DNA from: an uncultured Clostridia bacterium
Lineage (GTDB): Bacteria; Bacillota; Clostridia; TANB77; CAG-508
NCBI GenBank assembly: GCA_949935895.1
Contig: CATLGL010000076.1
Coordinates: 1 to 7,652 of the forward strand
Length of the DNA stretch: 7,652 nucleotides
Direction: 5' to 3'
Part shown: piece after piece, positions 1 through 5,830 of the stretch
Layout: every line of letters starts with the position of its first letter
How positions within the stretch are numbered: the stretch's first letter is position 1
Notes under the pieces: model-generated
Databases searched by the model: none
Seen by the model: the letters and a program-made list of their open reading frames with translations, nothing else
What the model was told of the DNA's origin: nothing
Position numbers and translations under genes: made by a program

Positions 1-414
1 TTTAATTCTAAAGTATTAGCAAAAAGTGTGTTGAATGGAAAAACAATAGGAGAGATAAGTAAAGACATATTGTTGCCAAGTGATGCAATAGATATAGTTG
101 CATGGGATAATAATGTAGATACATCCATTAACTATTCTGGTTCAGGACCTGTTACTAAATATATGGACATATCGCCAGAGATGCAAGGAAAAACAATTTC
201 TACTCTAAAATCAATGGGACATTTTACATCTCATGGAGTAATATTTTATAATGACAACAATGAAGAAATTTCTAGAAGTATTGAATCAGGACATTGTTTA
301 CGTATTACTAATAAATATACTATTCCAAGTGGTACAGCTAAACTAGGCTTTTTCTATTCTTCAAGCCATCCAGAAGATTGGGGAAATTTAATTGAGATTA
401 GTATTATCAATTGA
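1..414 (+). CDS. C-terminal part of an unrecognised protein, possibly a beta-sandwich surface or phage-type domain
   Basis: The frame is open from base 1 to the TGA at 412-414 (137 codons), so this is the 3' end of a gene that begins upstream. The GTG at 28 has no convincing ribosome binding site and is probably internal. The visible protein has no membrane segment or signal peptide. It is rich in Ser, Thr, Asn and Ile. Its middle follows a pattern seen in carbohydrate-binding-like jelly-roll domains of phage tail and secreted proteins: a threonine/tyrosine 'TKYMDISPEMQGKTI' stretch, then 'GVIFYNDNNEEIS', then 'YTIPSGTAKLGFFY'. That resemblance is from memory of the pattern, not from a search. 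A terminator lies about 145 nt downstream. The gene looks unrelated to the housekeeping cluster that follows. Function unknown. Confidence 0.6.
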   Translation, partial: FNSKVLAKSVLNGKTIGEISKDILLPSDAIDIVAWDNNVDTSINYSGSGPVTKYMDISPEMQGKTISTLKSMGHFTSHGVIFYNDNNEEISRSIESGHCLRITNKYTIPSGTAKLGFFYSSSHPEDWGNLIEISIIN

Positions 415-428
415 AGATAGAACTATTA

Positions 429-449
429 TAGTAGTAAAAATTACTACTA
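429..449 (+). repeat. Short perfect inverted repeat just after the first gene
   Basis: The arms TAGTAGTAA (429-437) and TTACTACTA (441-449) are perfect complements around an AAA loop. The repeat starts 15 nt after the stop codon of the first gene. No T tract follows, so it is not a standard terminator. It may be an RNA 3'-end structure or chance in AT-rich DNA. The rest of 415-558 shows nothing else I can support. Confidence 0.35.
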
Positions 450-558
450 AATACAACATAAATATACTAATATTTTAAAGGAATTATGATATTGAATTGT
501 TAGCTTTCTTGTTGCCTACTAGATAAATATTGATTGCAAATAAAATTTCAATAAATAT

Positions 559-588
559 AAAAAGAACACTTGAAAAGTGTTCTTTTTT
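559..588 (+). terminator. Rho-independent terminator
   Basis: A perfect hairpin has arms AAAGAACACTT (561-571) and AAGTGTTCTTT (575-585) around a GAA loop. It extends by two A-T pairs (559-560 with 586-587). It runs straight into six T residues at 583-588 and is preceded by an A run, so it could work in both directions. It should end transcription from the first gene and insulate the HD/secDF/glyQS cluster. Confidence 0.85.
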
Positions 589-614
589 GATATAGAATAC
601 CAATAGCGTATAAA
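587..614 (+). promoter_or_regulatory. Candidate sigma-A promoter for the HD-secD-secF-glyQS cluster
   Basis: TTGATA (587-592) and TATAAA (609-614) are separated by 16 nt. The -35 box overlaps the T tract of the terminator. Transcription would start near 621, giving a leader of about 45 nt before the ATG at 665. It is the best promoter-like pair in the spacer, but AT-rich DNA gives many such matches. Confidence 0.4.
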
Positions 615-664
615 TAAGAAAAAAGGTGGCACATTAAAATAAAAACTCGAAATGGAGGTAACAA

Positions 665-1324
665 ATGATAACATTAGAGGAGGTTAAAAATAATACAGAA
701 GTGCAAGCTTTAATTGAAGGAACACAAAAGCAATTAAATGTATTAGGTTTTACAGAGCATTCTATAAGACATATTAGTATTGTTTCAAAAAGAGCAGCAG
801 ATATTTTACAAACCTTCGGTTATAGTAAAGAACGTATTGAACTTGCTAAAATTGCAGGGTATTTACACGATATTGGAAATTGTGTTAATCGTGTTGATCA
901 TGCCCAATCAGGAGCATTACTTGCTTATAATATTTTAAAAGATATGGGAATGAATGATAAAGCTCGAATTGATATTATGATGGCAATTGGAAATCATGAT
1001 GAACAAACAGGAACTGCAGTTAGTGATATTTCAGCAGCACTTATTTTAGCAGATAAATCTGATGTACACAGGGATAGAGTTGTTAATACCAATATTGCAA
1101 CATTTGGAAAACACGATAGAGTGAATTATGCAGTAACTCATACAAGGCTAGATTTGGATAAAGAAAATCGAAAGGTAATTTTAAACATCAATATTGATAC
1201 AGAAATTTGCCCAGTATTAGACTACTTCGAAATATTTATGGATAGGACCATGATGAGTAAATATGCTGCAAAATATTTAGGGGTATGGTTTGAATTAGTT
1301 ATTAACCAAACAAAATTACTATAA
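665..1324 (+). CDS. HD-domain metal-dependent phosphohydrolase
   Basis: This is a 219-residue soluble protein of the HD hydrolase superfamily. Visible metal-site candidates are H36, the H68-D69 pair in 'YLHDIGN', H79, the second H111-D112 pair in 'IGNHDE', and D130 in 'LILADKSD'. This order (H...HD...H...HD...D) is typical of nucleotide or phosphate-ester hydrolases of the family, but it does not fix the substrate. The residues after about 145 are a less conserved tail. The start is set by GGAGGT at 654-659, five bases before the ATG. It is first in a close cluster with secD 29 nt downstream, so it is probably co-transcribed with the export and GlyRS genes. I see no GGDEF, ACT or TGS domain, so RelA/SpoT-like and HD-GYP assignments are not supported. 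Confidence 0.85.
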   Translation: MITLEEVKNNTEVQALIEGTQKQLNVLGFTEHSIRHISIVSKRAADILQTFGYSKERIELAKIAGYLHDIGNCVNRVDHAQSGALLAYNILKDMGMNDKARIDIMMAIGNHDEQTGTAVSDISAALILADKSDVHRDRVVNTNIATFGKHDRVNYAVTHTRLDLDKENRKVILNINIDTEICPVLDYFEIFMDRTMMSKYAAKYLGVWFELVINQTKLL

Positions 1325-1353
1325 GAAATATAAAATTTAAGTAGGAGGAAACA

Positions 1354-2718
1354 ATGAAAAATATAAAATTAGAAAAAATATTAACCATTTTGATTATTAT
1401 AGCAATATGCCTTATTTCCTTTGTTGGAATTTTTGTAATGGAGCAAGGGAGAATGAAAAGCATATTGCCAGAATATAGTTTAGGGATGAACCTAACAGGA
1501 GCAAGAGTAGCAAAATTTAAAGTAAGTGAAAAAACAAACGAAATTATTTATAATGCAGAAGGAAATGTAGTAACAGATGGAAAAAATGAAGATGGTTCTC
1601 TAAAAGAAGGATTTACAAAAGAAAATAAACCAGTAAATAGCGAAGAGGTATTAAACGAAACGAATTATCAAATGGCAAAGATAATTATGGAAAAACGTTT
1701 AAAAGATATGGGAATTAGTGAATATAATGTTAAATTAAATTCTAATACTGGAGAAATTGTAGCAGAAATTCCAGAAAATGAACAAACAGATGAAGCAATA
1801 GCAAGTCTTACCTATGTGGGAAAATTTGAAATAAAAGATAGTGAAACGAATGAAATATTGATAGACAATAAAGATGTAAAACATGCTAGTGCAGTTTATG
1901 GTAGTACACAAACAGGAACCACCGTATTTCTAAAGATTGAATTCAATCAAGAAGGAACTAAAAAATTAGAAGAAATGACCAAAACTTATATTTCAACAAC
2001 TGATGAAGAAGGAAATGCAGTAACAAAAAATATTAGTATTGAGATAGATGGAGACAGTATGATAAAAACCTACTTTGGAGAAACCATCTCAAATGGTATT
2101 TTACAATTATCTATTGGAAATGTGGTTACCTCAAATGAAGAATTATCAACTTACATAGAGCAAGCAGCTAGAATTGCAAGTTTAATTGATAATGGAATTA
2201 TGAAGGTACAATATGAATTACAAGAAAACAATTACATTTCTGCACCAATAGAAAAAGAAACCATACAAGCAATAGTAATAACTATTTTTGCTGTTCTTGT
2301 TATAGGTTTTGCTTATTGGATTGTTCGTTACCATATAAATGGAATATTAGCAATTATTTCTTATTTAGGGTTAATGGCAACAGTACTATTAGTAATTCGA
2401 TATGCGAATGTAACAATTGCATTGGAAACAATAGTAAGTATCATTAGTATTATGGTTGCAAATTATGCTGTTTTACAATATGCACTAAATCGATTTAAAA
2501 AAGGAAAAGAAAATAAAAAGGAAATTATAAAACAAACATATCAACATTATGCAAGTATATTGTGTCCACTACTAATTGCTGGAGTTGTTACAACCTTCTT
2601 TAGATGGTTACCAATATCAAGTATTGGAATGGTTCTATTTTGGGGAATAGCAATACTTGCTATCTATAATTATATTACTATGAAGATATTATTCGATGTA
2701 CAAGAGGTAGAAAAATAG
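1354..2718 (+). CDS. secD: Protein translocase subunit SecD (divergent)
   Basis: This 454-residue membrane protein matches SecD architecture. It has one N-terminal membrane helix (about 8-29) and a large extracytoplasmic region. The region opens with 'LGMNLTGARV' (43-52), in place of the usual LGLDLxGG, and includes the SecD-like 'MEKRLKDMGISEYNV' stretch. Five more hydrophobic helices follow in the last 180 residues. SecD works with SecF to pull exported proteins through SecYEG from the outer side of the membrane using the proton gradient. AGGAGG at 1343-1348 sets the ATG; secF follows after 15 nt. Oddity: the helix that in the family carries GMAVDANVLIFERI reads 'SIMVANYAVLQYALNR' here (around residues 365-380), with no Asp. 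The family call is secure, but normal proton coupling is doubtful. Confidence 0.88.
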   Translation: MKNIKLEKILTILIIIAICLISFVGIFVMEQGRMKSILPEYSLGMNLTGARVAKFKVSEKTNEIIYNAEGNVVTDGKNEDGSLKEGFTKENKPVNSEEVLNETNYQMAKIIMEKRLKDMGISEYNVKLNSNTGEIVAEIPENEQTDEAIASLTYVGKFEIKDSETNEILIDNKDVKHASAVYGSTQTGTTVFLKIEFNQEGTKKLEEMTKTYISTTDEEGNAVTKNISIEIDGDSMIKTYFGETISNGILQLSIGNVVTSNEELSTYIEQAARIASLIDNGIMKVQYELQENNYISAPIEKETIQAIVITIFAVLVIGFAYWIVRYHINGILAIISYLGLMATVLLVIRYANVTIALETIVSIISIMVANYAVLQYALNRFKKGKENKKEIIKQTYQHYASILCPLLIAGVVTTFFRWLPISSIGMVLFWGIAILAIYNYITMKILFDVQEVEK

Positions 2719-2733
2719 AAAGGAGAAATAGAG

Positions 2734-3396
2734 ATGGAAAAAATAAAGAACCCAAAAGTCATTTATTTAATAGCAAGTTTACTGATTGTTATAGGAATTG
2801 TTGTAACATGCATATGGAAAACAAATTTCTCCTTATTATATAGTGAACATACAAGAATTGATGTATATTTAGGAAAGGAATATCATCTAGAAGATATAAA
2901 ACAAATAGTTAAGGAAGTATTTCCAAATGAAGCAGCTATTTATCAAGAAATAGAAACATTTCATGATTCGGTTGCTATCAATGTAAAACAAGTGAATGAA
3001 GAACAGATAAAAGTAATAAAAGAAAAAATAAAAGAAAAGTTTGAAATAGAAGATATAGATAGTAAAGTAAATTATCAAATAATGCCACATTATCGTCTAA
3101 GAGATATGATAAAACCATACATTATTCCTATGATAATAACAACATTAATTATTCTTGCTTATGTAGGAATCCGATATTTGAATTTAGGAATTTTTAAAGT
3201 AATAGGTACTATAGTATTAAGAATGATTATATCAGAAGCAGTATTGGCAAGTTTAATTGAAATAGTAAGAATTCCAGTAGGTATGTTAACAATACCAGTT
3301 GCTATTTTGGTATATTTCCTAGTAACAACATTAACTGTTGTACAATTTGAAAAGGAGTTAACGGTAAAAATAGCACAAGAAAAGAAAAATAAATAG
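2734..3396 (+). CDS. secF: Short, divergent SecF-like translocase subunit
   Basis: The product has 220 residues, against roughly 300 in typical SecF. A first membrane helix (about 8-28) precedes an extracytoplasmic domain of about 80 residues. Three helices then follow (about 128-149, 152-178, 181-205) and a lysine-rich tail. Position directly after secD and the layout support SecF; sequence similarity alone is weak. The family's 'YSxNDTxVxFDRxRE' segment is replaced by 'VYFLVTTLTVVQFEKEL', with no Asp. The final two helices expected of SecF are absent: the TAG at 3394-3396 comes first and glyQS starts 24 nt later. AAGGAG at 2720-2725 gives the start. No in-frame CGG occurs here, so the truncation is not explained by the frameshift pattern seen elsewhere. 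Confidence 0.65.
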   Translation: MEKIKNPKVIYLIASLLIVIGIVVTCIWKTNFSLLYSEHTRIDVYLGKEYHLEDIKQIVKEVFPNEAAIYQEIETFHDSVAINVKQVNEEQIKVIKEKIKEKFEIEDIDSKVNYQIMPHYRLRDMIKPYIIPMIITTLIILAYVGIRYLNLGIFKVIGTIVLRMIISEAVLASLIEIVRIPVGMLTIPVAILVYFLVTTLTVVQFEKELTVKIAQEKKNK

Positions 3397-3420
3397 TGAA
3401 AAAAGAAAAGAGGACATTTT

Positions 3421-4807
3421 ATGGTAGATTCAATGGAAAAAATCGTAAATTTGTGTAAAGCAAGAGGATTTGTATATCCAGGTTCAGAAATTTATGGAGG
3501 ATTAGCTAATTCATGGGATTATGGACCATTAGGTGCAGAACTAAAAAAGAATATTAAAGACGCATGGTGGAAAAAATTTATTACTGGAAATCGATATAAT
3601 GTAGGAATAGATGCAGCCATTATTATGAATCCTAAAACTTGGGTAACAACAGGGCATGTTGGTGGATTTTCTGACCCACTAATTGATTGTAAAGCTTGCA
3701 AAACGAGACATAGAGCAGATAAACTAATTGAAGAATGGGCATTTCAACAAGGAAAAGAAATGGCAGGATTAGACCGGATGGACCAATGAACAATTAGTTG
3801 AATACATAAATAGTAATAATATTACATGTCCAAGTTGTGGAAAAAAAGATTTTACAGAAATACGACAATTTAATCTAATGTTTAAAACCTATATGGGAGT
3901 GACAGAGGATGCAAAATCGGAGGTATATTTAAGACCAGAAACAGCACAAGGAATGTTTGTTGATTTTAAGAATGTACTTAGAACAACGAGAAGAAAAATG
4001 CCAATGGGAATTGGACAAATGGGACGTTCTTTCCGTAACGAAATTACACCAGGAAATTTCATTTTTAGAACAAGAGAATTTGAACAAATGGAGTTAGAAT
4101 TTTTCTGTAAACCAGGAACTGATTTAGAATGGTATGAGTATTGGAAAAACTTTTGCAAAAATTGGTTAATTAGTTTAGGCATGAAGGAGGAAAATCTAAG
4201 ATTAAGAGAGCATTCCAAAGAAGAGTTATCCTTTTACAGTAAAGGAACTACGGATATTGAATTTTTATTTCCATTTGGTTGGGGAGAATTATGGGGAATT
4301 GCAGATAGAACAGATTATGATTTATCAAGACATATGGAAGCATCTAAAGAAGATTTAACCTATTTAGATTTAGAAACCAATGAAAGATATGTACCATATT
4401 GTATTGAACCAGCAGTAGGAGTAGATAGAATTTTCTTAAGTATGATGTGTAATGCTTACGAAGAAGAGGAAATAGCAGAAGGTGATACACGTATTGTATT
4501 ACATTTACATCCTGTACTTGCACCATATAAAGTAGCTGTTCTTCCTTTATCCAAAAAATTATCCGAAAAAGCAGAAGAAGTTTATGAAAAATTATCACAA
4601 AAATTTATGTGTGACTATGATGAGGCAGGTTCAATTGGAAAACGTTATAGAAGAGAAGACGAAATTGGAACACCATATTGTGTAACAATTGATTTCGATA
4701 CCTTGCAAGATAACACAGTAACTATTCGTAATAGAGATACTATGGAGCAAATAAGACTCTCAATTGATGAAGTAGAAGTATGGCTAGAGGATAAAATTAA
4801 ATTTTAA
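3421..4807 (+). CDS. glyQS: Glycyl-tRNA synthetase, single-chain type, interrupted by a +1 frame change
   Basis: This cytosolic class II synthetase charges tRNA-Gly. Read as 3421-3774 plus 3776-4807, skipping C3775, it gives 461 residues, the normal size of the alpha2 bacterial enzyme. Visible parts are the N-terminal 'RGFVYPGSEIYGG', two zinc-type CxxC pairs (C90/C93 and C136/C139), 'YLRPETAQGMF', class II motif 2 with R205-N206-E207 and 'FRTREFEQME', motif 3 'GVDRIFLS' (R336), and a C-terminal anticodon-binding domain from about 355. The frame change falls between the two CxxC pairs. The zero frame stops at TGA 3787-3789 after 122 residues, which would remove the active site. AAAGAGGA (about 3406-3413) supports the ATG at 3421. 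No T-box leader precedes it; it sits 24 nt after secF. The gene is intact apart from this one base. Confidence 0.93.
3772..3778 (+). other. Putative +1 frameshift site GAC CGG A in glyQS
   Basis: The zero frame reads Asp118 (GAC), then CGG, then ATG GAC CAA TGA. Skipping C3775 gives Asp-Gly-Trp-Thr-Asn-Glu-Gln and restores GlyRS sequence without loss of a residue. There is no homopolymer here beyond CC and GG. Removing one G instead would give Arg-Trp-Thr, so the exact extra base rests on family expectation of Gly. I see no prfB-like Shine-Dalgarno stimulator immediately upstream. Confidence 0.7.
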
Positions 4808-4813
4808 ATATTT

Positions 4814-4880
4814 GCAAAAAGCATTAAATGTGGTATAACAAAAGTATTCTAATATAGCACATTTAGTGCTTTTTGTATTC
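4814..4880 (+). terminator. Long-stem Rho-independent terminator after glyQS
   Basis: A 17-bp stem pairs 4816-4832 (AAAAAGCATTAAATGTG) with 4858-4874 (CACATTTAGTGCTTTTT), with a single T-G wobble. C4815-G4875 adds one more pair. The loop is 25 nt. The T run at 4870-4874 and 'TGTATT' follow the stem. It starts seven bases after the glyQS stop. The A-rich left foot means it could also act on opposite-strand transcription. Confidence 0.75.
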
Positions 4881-4956
4881 AACTTTTATTCTAATATTTT
4901 GACATCAGCAAATCTTTATCTTAATATAAAATTTCAAAAAATATATTATGAAAGGT

Positions 4957-4994
4957 ATATCAAATTACTTGTAAATCAGTAAAGTAATTGATAT
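4957..4994 (+). repeat. Imperfect inverted repeat across the rqcP promoter
   Basis: ATATCAAATTACT (4957-4969) is complementary to AGTAATTGATAT (4983-4994) with one unpaired A. The arms cover the start of the -35 box and the first bases of the -10 box, so it could be a regulator site or a chance AT-rich symmetry. Confidence 0.35.
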
Positions 4995-4997
4995 AAT
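4969..4997 (+). promoter_or_regulatory. Extended -10 sigma-A promoter for rqcP-HTH-dnaE
   Basis: TTGTAA (4969-4974) and a consensus TATAAT (4992-4997) are spaced by 17 nt. TG at 4989-4990 makes a complete extended -10 (TGATATAAT). Transcription should start near 5004, leaving a leader of about 140 nt before the rqcP GTG at 5144. It lies after the glyQS terminator, so it is the likely promoter for the second cluster. Confidence 0.75.
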
Positions 4998-4998
4998 T

Positions 4999-5019
4999 AT
5001 TGTGAAAAATTTTCACAAT
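4999..5019 (+). promoter_or_regulatory. Perfect 21-bp palindrome at the transcription start (operator candidate, Rex-like)
   Basis: ATTGTGAAAA and TTTTCACAAT are perfect inverted arms around a central A. The site begins two bases after the TATAAT box and covers the predicted +1, where a bound repressor would block transcription. The core TTGTGAA...TTCACAA resembles the redox repressor Rex site of Bacillus and Staphylococcus, but here the arms are separated by 5 bases instead of 4. The regulator is therefore uncertain. As RNA it would form only a 9-bp hairpin with a 3-base loop. Confidence 0.55.
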
Positions 5020-5041
5020 AAAGAGGGGAAAAAACAGTAGT

Positions 5042-5128
5042 ATAAGTAAGAACATTAGGCATGATAATTTTTTTGATGATGATACTTACCAAAAAGTAGC
5101 ACATCAATTTGAACAATATTTTTTATGA
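5042..5128 (+). other. Possible 28-codon leader ORF lacking a canonical start
   Basis: A frame is open from 5006 to the TGA at 5126-5128. From the ATA at 5042 it would encode a hydrophilic peptide beginning 'SKNIRHDNFFDDDTYQKV' after the first residue. An AGAGGGG sequence at 5022-5028 resembles a ribosome binding site, but no ATG, GTG or TTG lies in this frame; the ATA is 13 bases downstream of it. It ends 15 nt before rqcP. It may be a decayed gene, a leader peptide with an unusual start, or chance. Otherwise the 4808-5143 spacer holds only the terminator, promoter and palindromes listed. Confidence 0.15.
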
Positions 5129-5143
5129 TAAAGGAGAAATGTA

Positions 5144-5380
5144 GTGAGAATAGATAAATTTTTAAAGGTGGCAAGAGTGATTAAAAGAAGAACAATTGCA
5201 AATGAAGCAATTGATAGTGGTAGAGTAAGCATAAATGGAAAAAAAGTAAAGCCAAGCCATGAAGTAAAATTAGGCGATATTGTTGAAATCGCATTTGGAG
5301 ATAGTATTTCTAAATTTGAAATTTTACACATACCTACAGTTATTAAAAAGGACATGCCAGAGCTAATTAAAATATTATAA
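5144..5380 (+). CDS. rqcP: S4-domain RNA-binding protein RqcP (YabO family)
   Basis: The 78-residue protein is a single S4 RNA-binding domain of the Hsp15/RqcP type: 'MRIDKFLKVARVIKRRT' at the N terminus, 'SGRVSINGKKVKPS' in the middle and 'LGDIVEIAFG' after it. In Firmicutes RqcP binds the 50S subunit carrying peptidyl-tRNA after ribosome splitting and helps RqcH add alanine tails for ribosome-associated quality control. R2 and R16, the conserved arginines linked to rRNA contact in the family, are present. The start is GTG at 5144, set by AAGGAG (5131-5136) seven bases upstream; the nearby ATG at 5139 is followed directly by TAG. The next gene begins 9 nt after the stop, with its ribosome binding site overlapping that stop. 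The usual clostridial partners yabP/yabQ/divIC are absent here. Confidence 0.88.
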   Translation: MRIDKFLKVARVIKRRTIANEAIDSGRVSINGKKVKPSHEVKLGDIVEIAFGDSISKFEILHIPTVIKKDMPELIKIL

Positions 5381-5389
5381 GGAGTACAA

Positions 5390-5818
5390 ATGAAACGATT
5401 TAAAGAGAAATTATTAGAAAATGATTTTGGTGCATATCTTTATGATTTAAGATGTAAAAAAGGATATACCATCGAAGAATTAGTACAAAAAATTGATATA
5501 GAAACTGTTAAAACAAAAAATATTCGAAAATGGGAACATGATTTAGAATTTCCTGATTTAAATCAAATGTATAAAATATCTGAAATTTATCATACCCCTA
5601 TTGAAGAGCTAATGCAAGTAAGAACTAACACATTGCAAGAAGGATTAAATGCAGTTCCCAAAGAGTTAATTCGTTTAATTAGTTATGTATTAGGTTTTTC
5701 AATCTATGGAATGTTAATCATTTGTTATATCATTATTTTTCTAACACTAATATGGTCAGTATGGTATTTAATTGATGCTAGTAATGCATTACAACAAAGA
5801 TATGGAATTGATGTTTAG
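5390..5818 (+). CDS. Membrane-anchored helix-turn-helix (XRE/Cro-type) protein, function unknown
   Basis: The product has 142 residues. Residues about 14-75 look like a Cro/CI-type helix-turn-helix: 'LYDLRCKKGYTIEELVQKI', then 'IRKWEHDLEFPDLNQMYKISEIYH', then 'TPIEELM'. A linker leads to one long or two short hydrophobic segments at about 93-128, and then only about 14 residues. TAAGGAG at 5378-5384 sets the ATG. It lies between rqcP and dnaE with gaps of 9 and 12 nt, so it is almost surely co-transcribed with them. The layout recalls RodZ (cytoplasmic HTH plus membrane helix), but the extracellular domain is missing. It could be a membrane-tethered regulator or a structural scaffold; nothing in the sequence decides this. 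Confidence 0.75.
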   Translation: MKRFKEKLLENDFGAYLYDLRCKKGYTIEELVQKIDIETVKTKNIRKWEHDLEFPDLNQMYKISEIYHTPIEELMQVRTNTLQEGLNAVPKELIRLISYVLGFSIYGMLIICYIIIFLTLIWSVWYLIDASNALQQRYGIDV

Positions 5819-5830
5819 AAGGGATGAAAT

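Noticed and set aside
487..504. Mini-ORF ATG ATA TTG AAT TGT TAG preceded by AAAGGA
   Set aside because: Five codons are too few to support a gene, and there is nothing downstream that it would obviously control.
616..632. AAGGTGGCAC resembling part of the T-box antiterminator consensus (AGGGTGGNACCGCG)
   Set aside because: The match lacks the CCGCG part, and the terminator hairpin lies upstream of it instead of downstream. No specifier stem is evident.
2734..3396. secF short because of a hidden frameshift like those in glyQS and dnaE
   Set aside because: There is no in-frame CGG in the gene, and only 24 nt separate its stop from glyQS. No continuing SecF-like frame exists downstream.
3755..3780. 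prfB-like Shine-Dalgarno stimulator before the frameshift site
   Set aside because: Only a weak AGGA occurs, at a different distance from that needed, and dnaE has no matching element at the same distance. No shared stimulator is visible.
3787..3789. TGA in glyQS read through as Trp or selenocysteine
   Set aside because: The zero frame after this TGA hits further stops within a few codons and encodes nothing GlyRS-like. The homologous sequence continues in the +1 frame from 3776.
3889..4598. Minus-strand ORFs opposite glyQS (and others opposite secF, rqcP and dnaE)
   Set aside because: They are shadows of well-supported + strand genes, with low-complexity Phe/Leu/Ile/Ser composition and no ribosome binding sites.
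5061..5099. 12-codon ORF starting at ATG 5061
   Set aside because: There is no ribosome binding site at a suitable distance and its hydrophobic composition comes from an AT-rich run.
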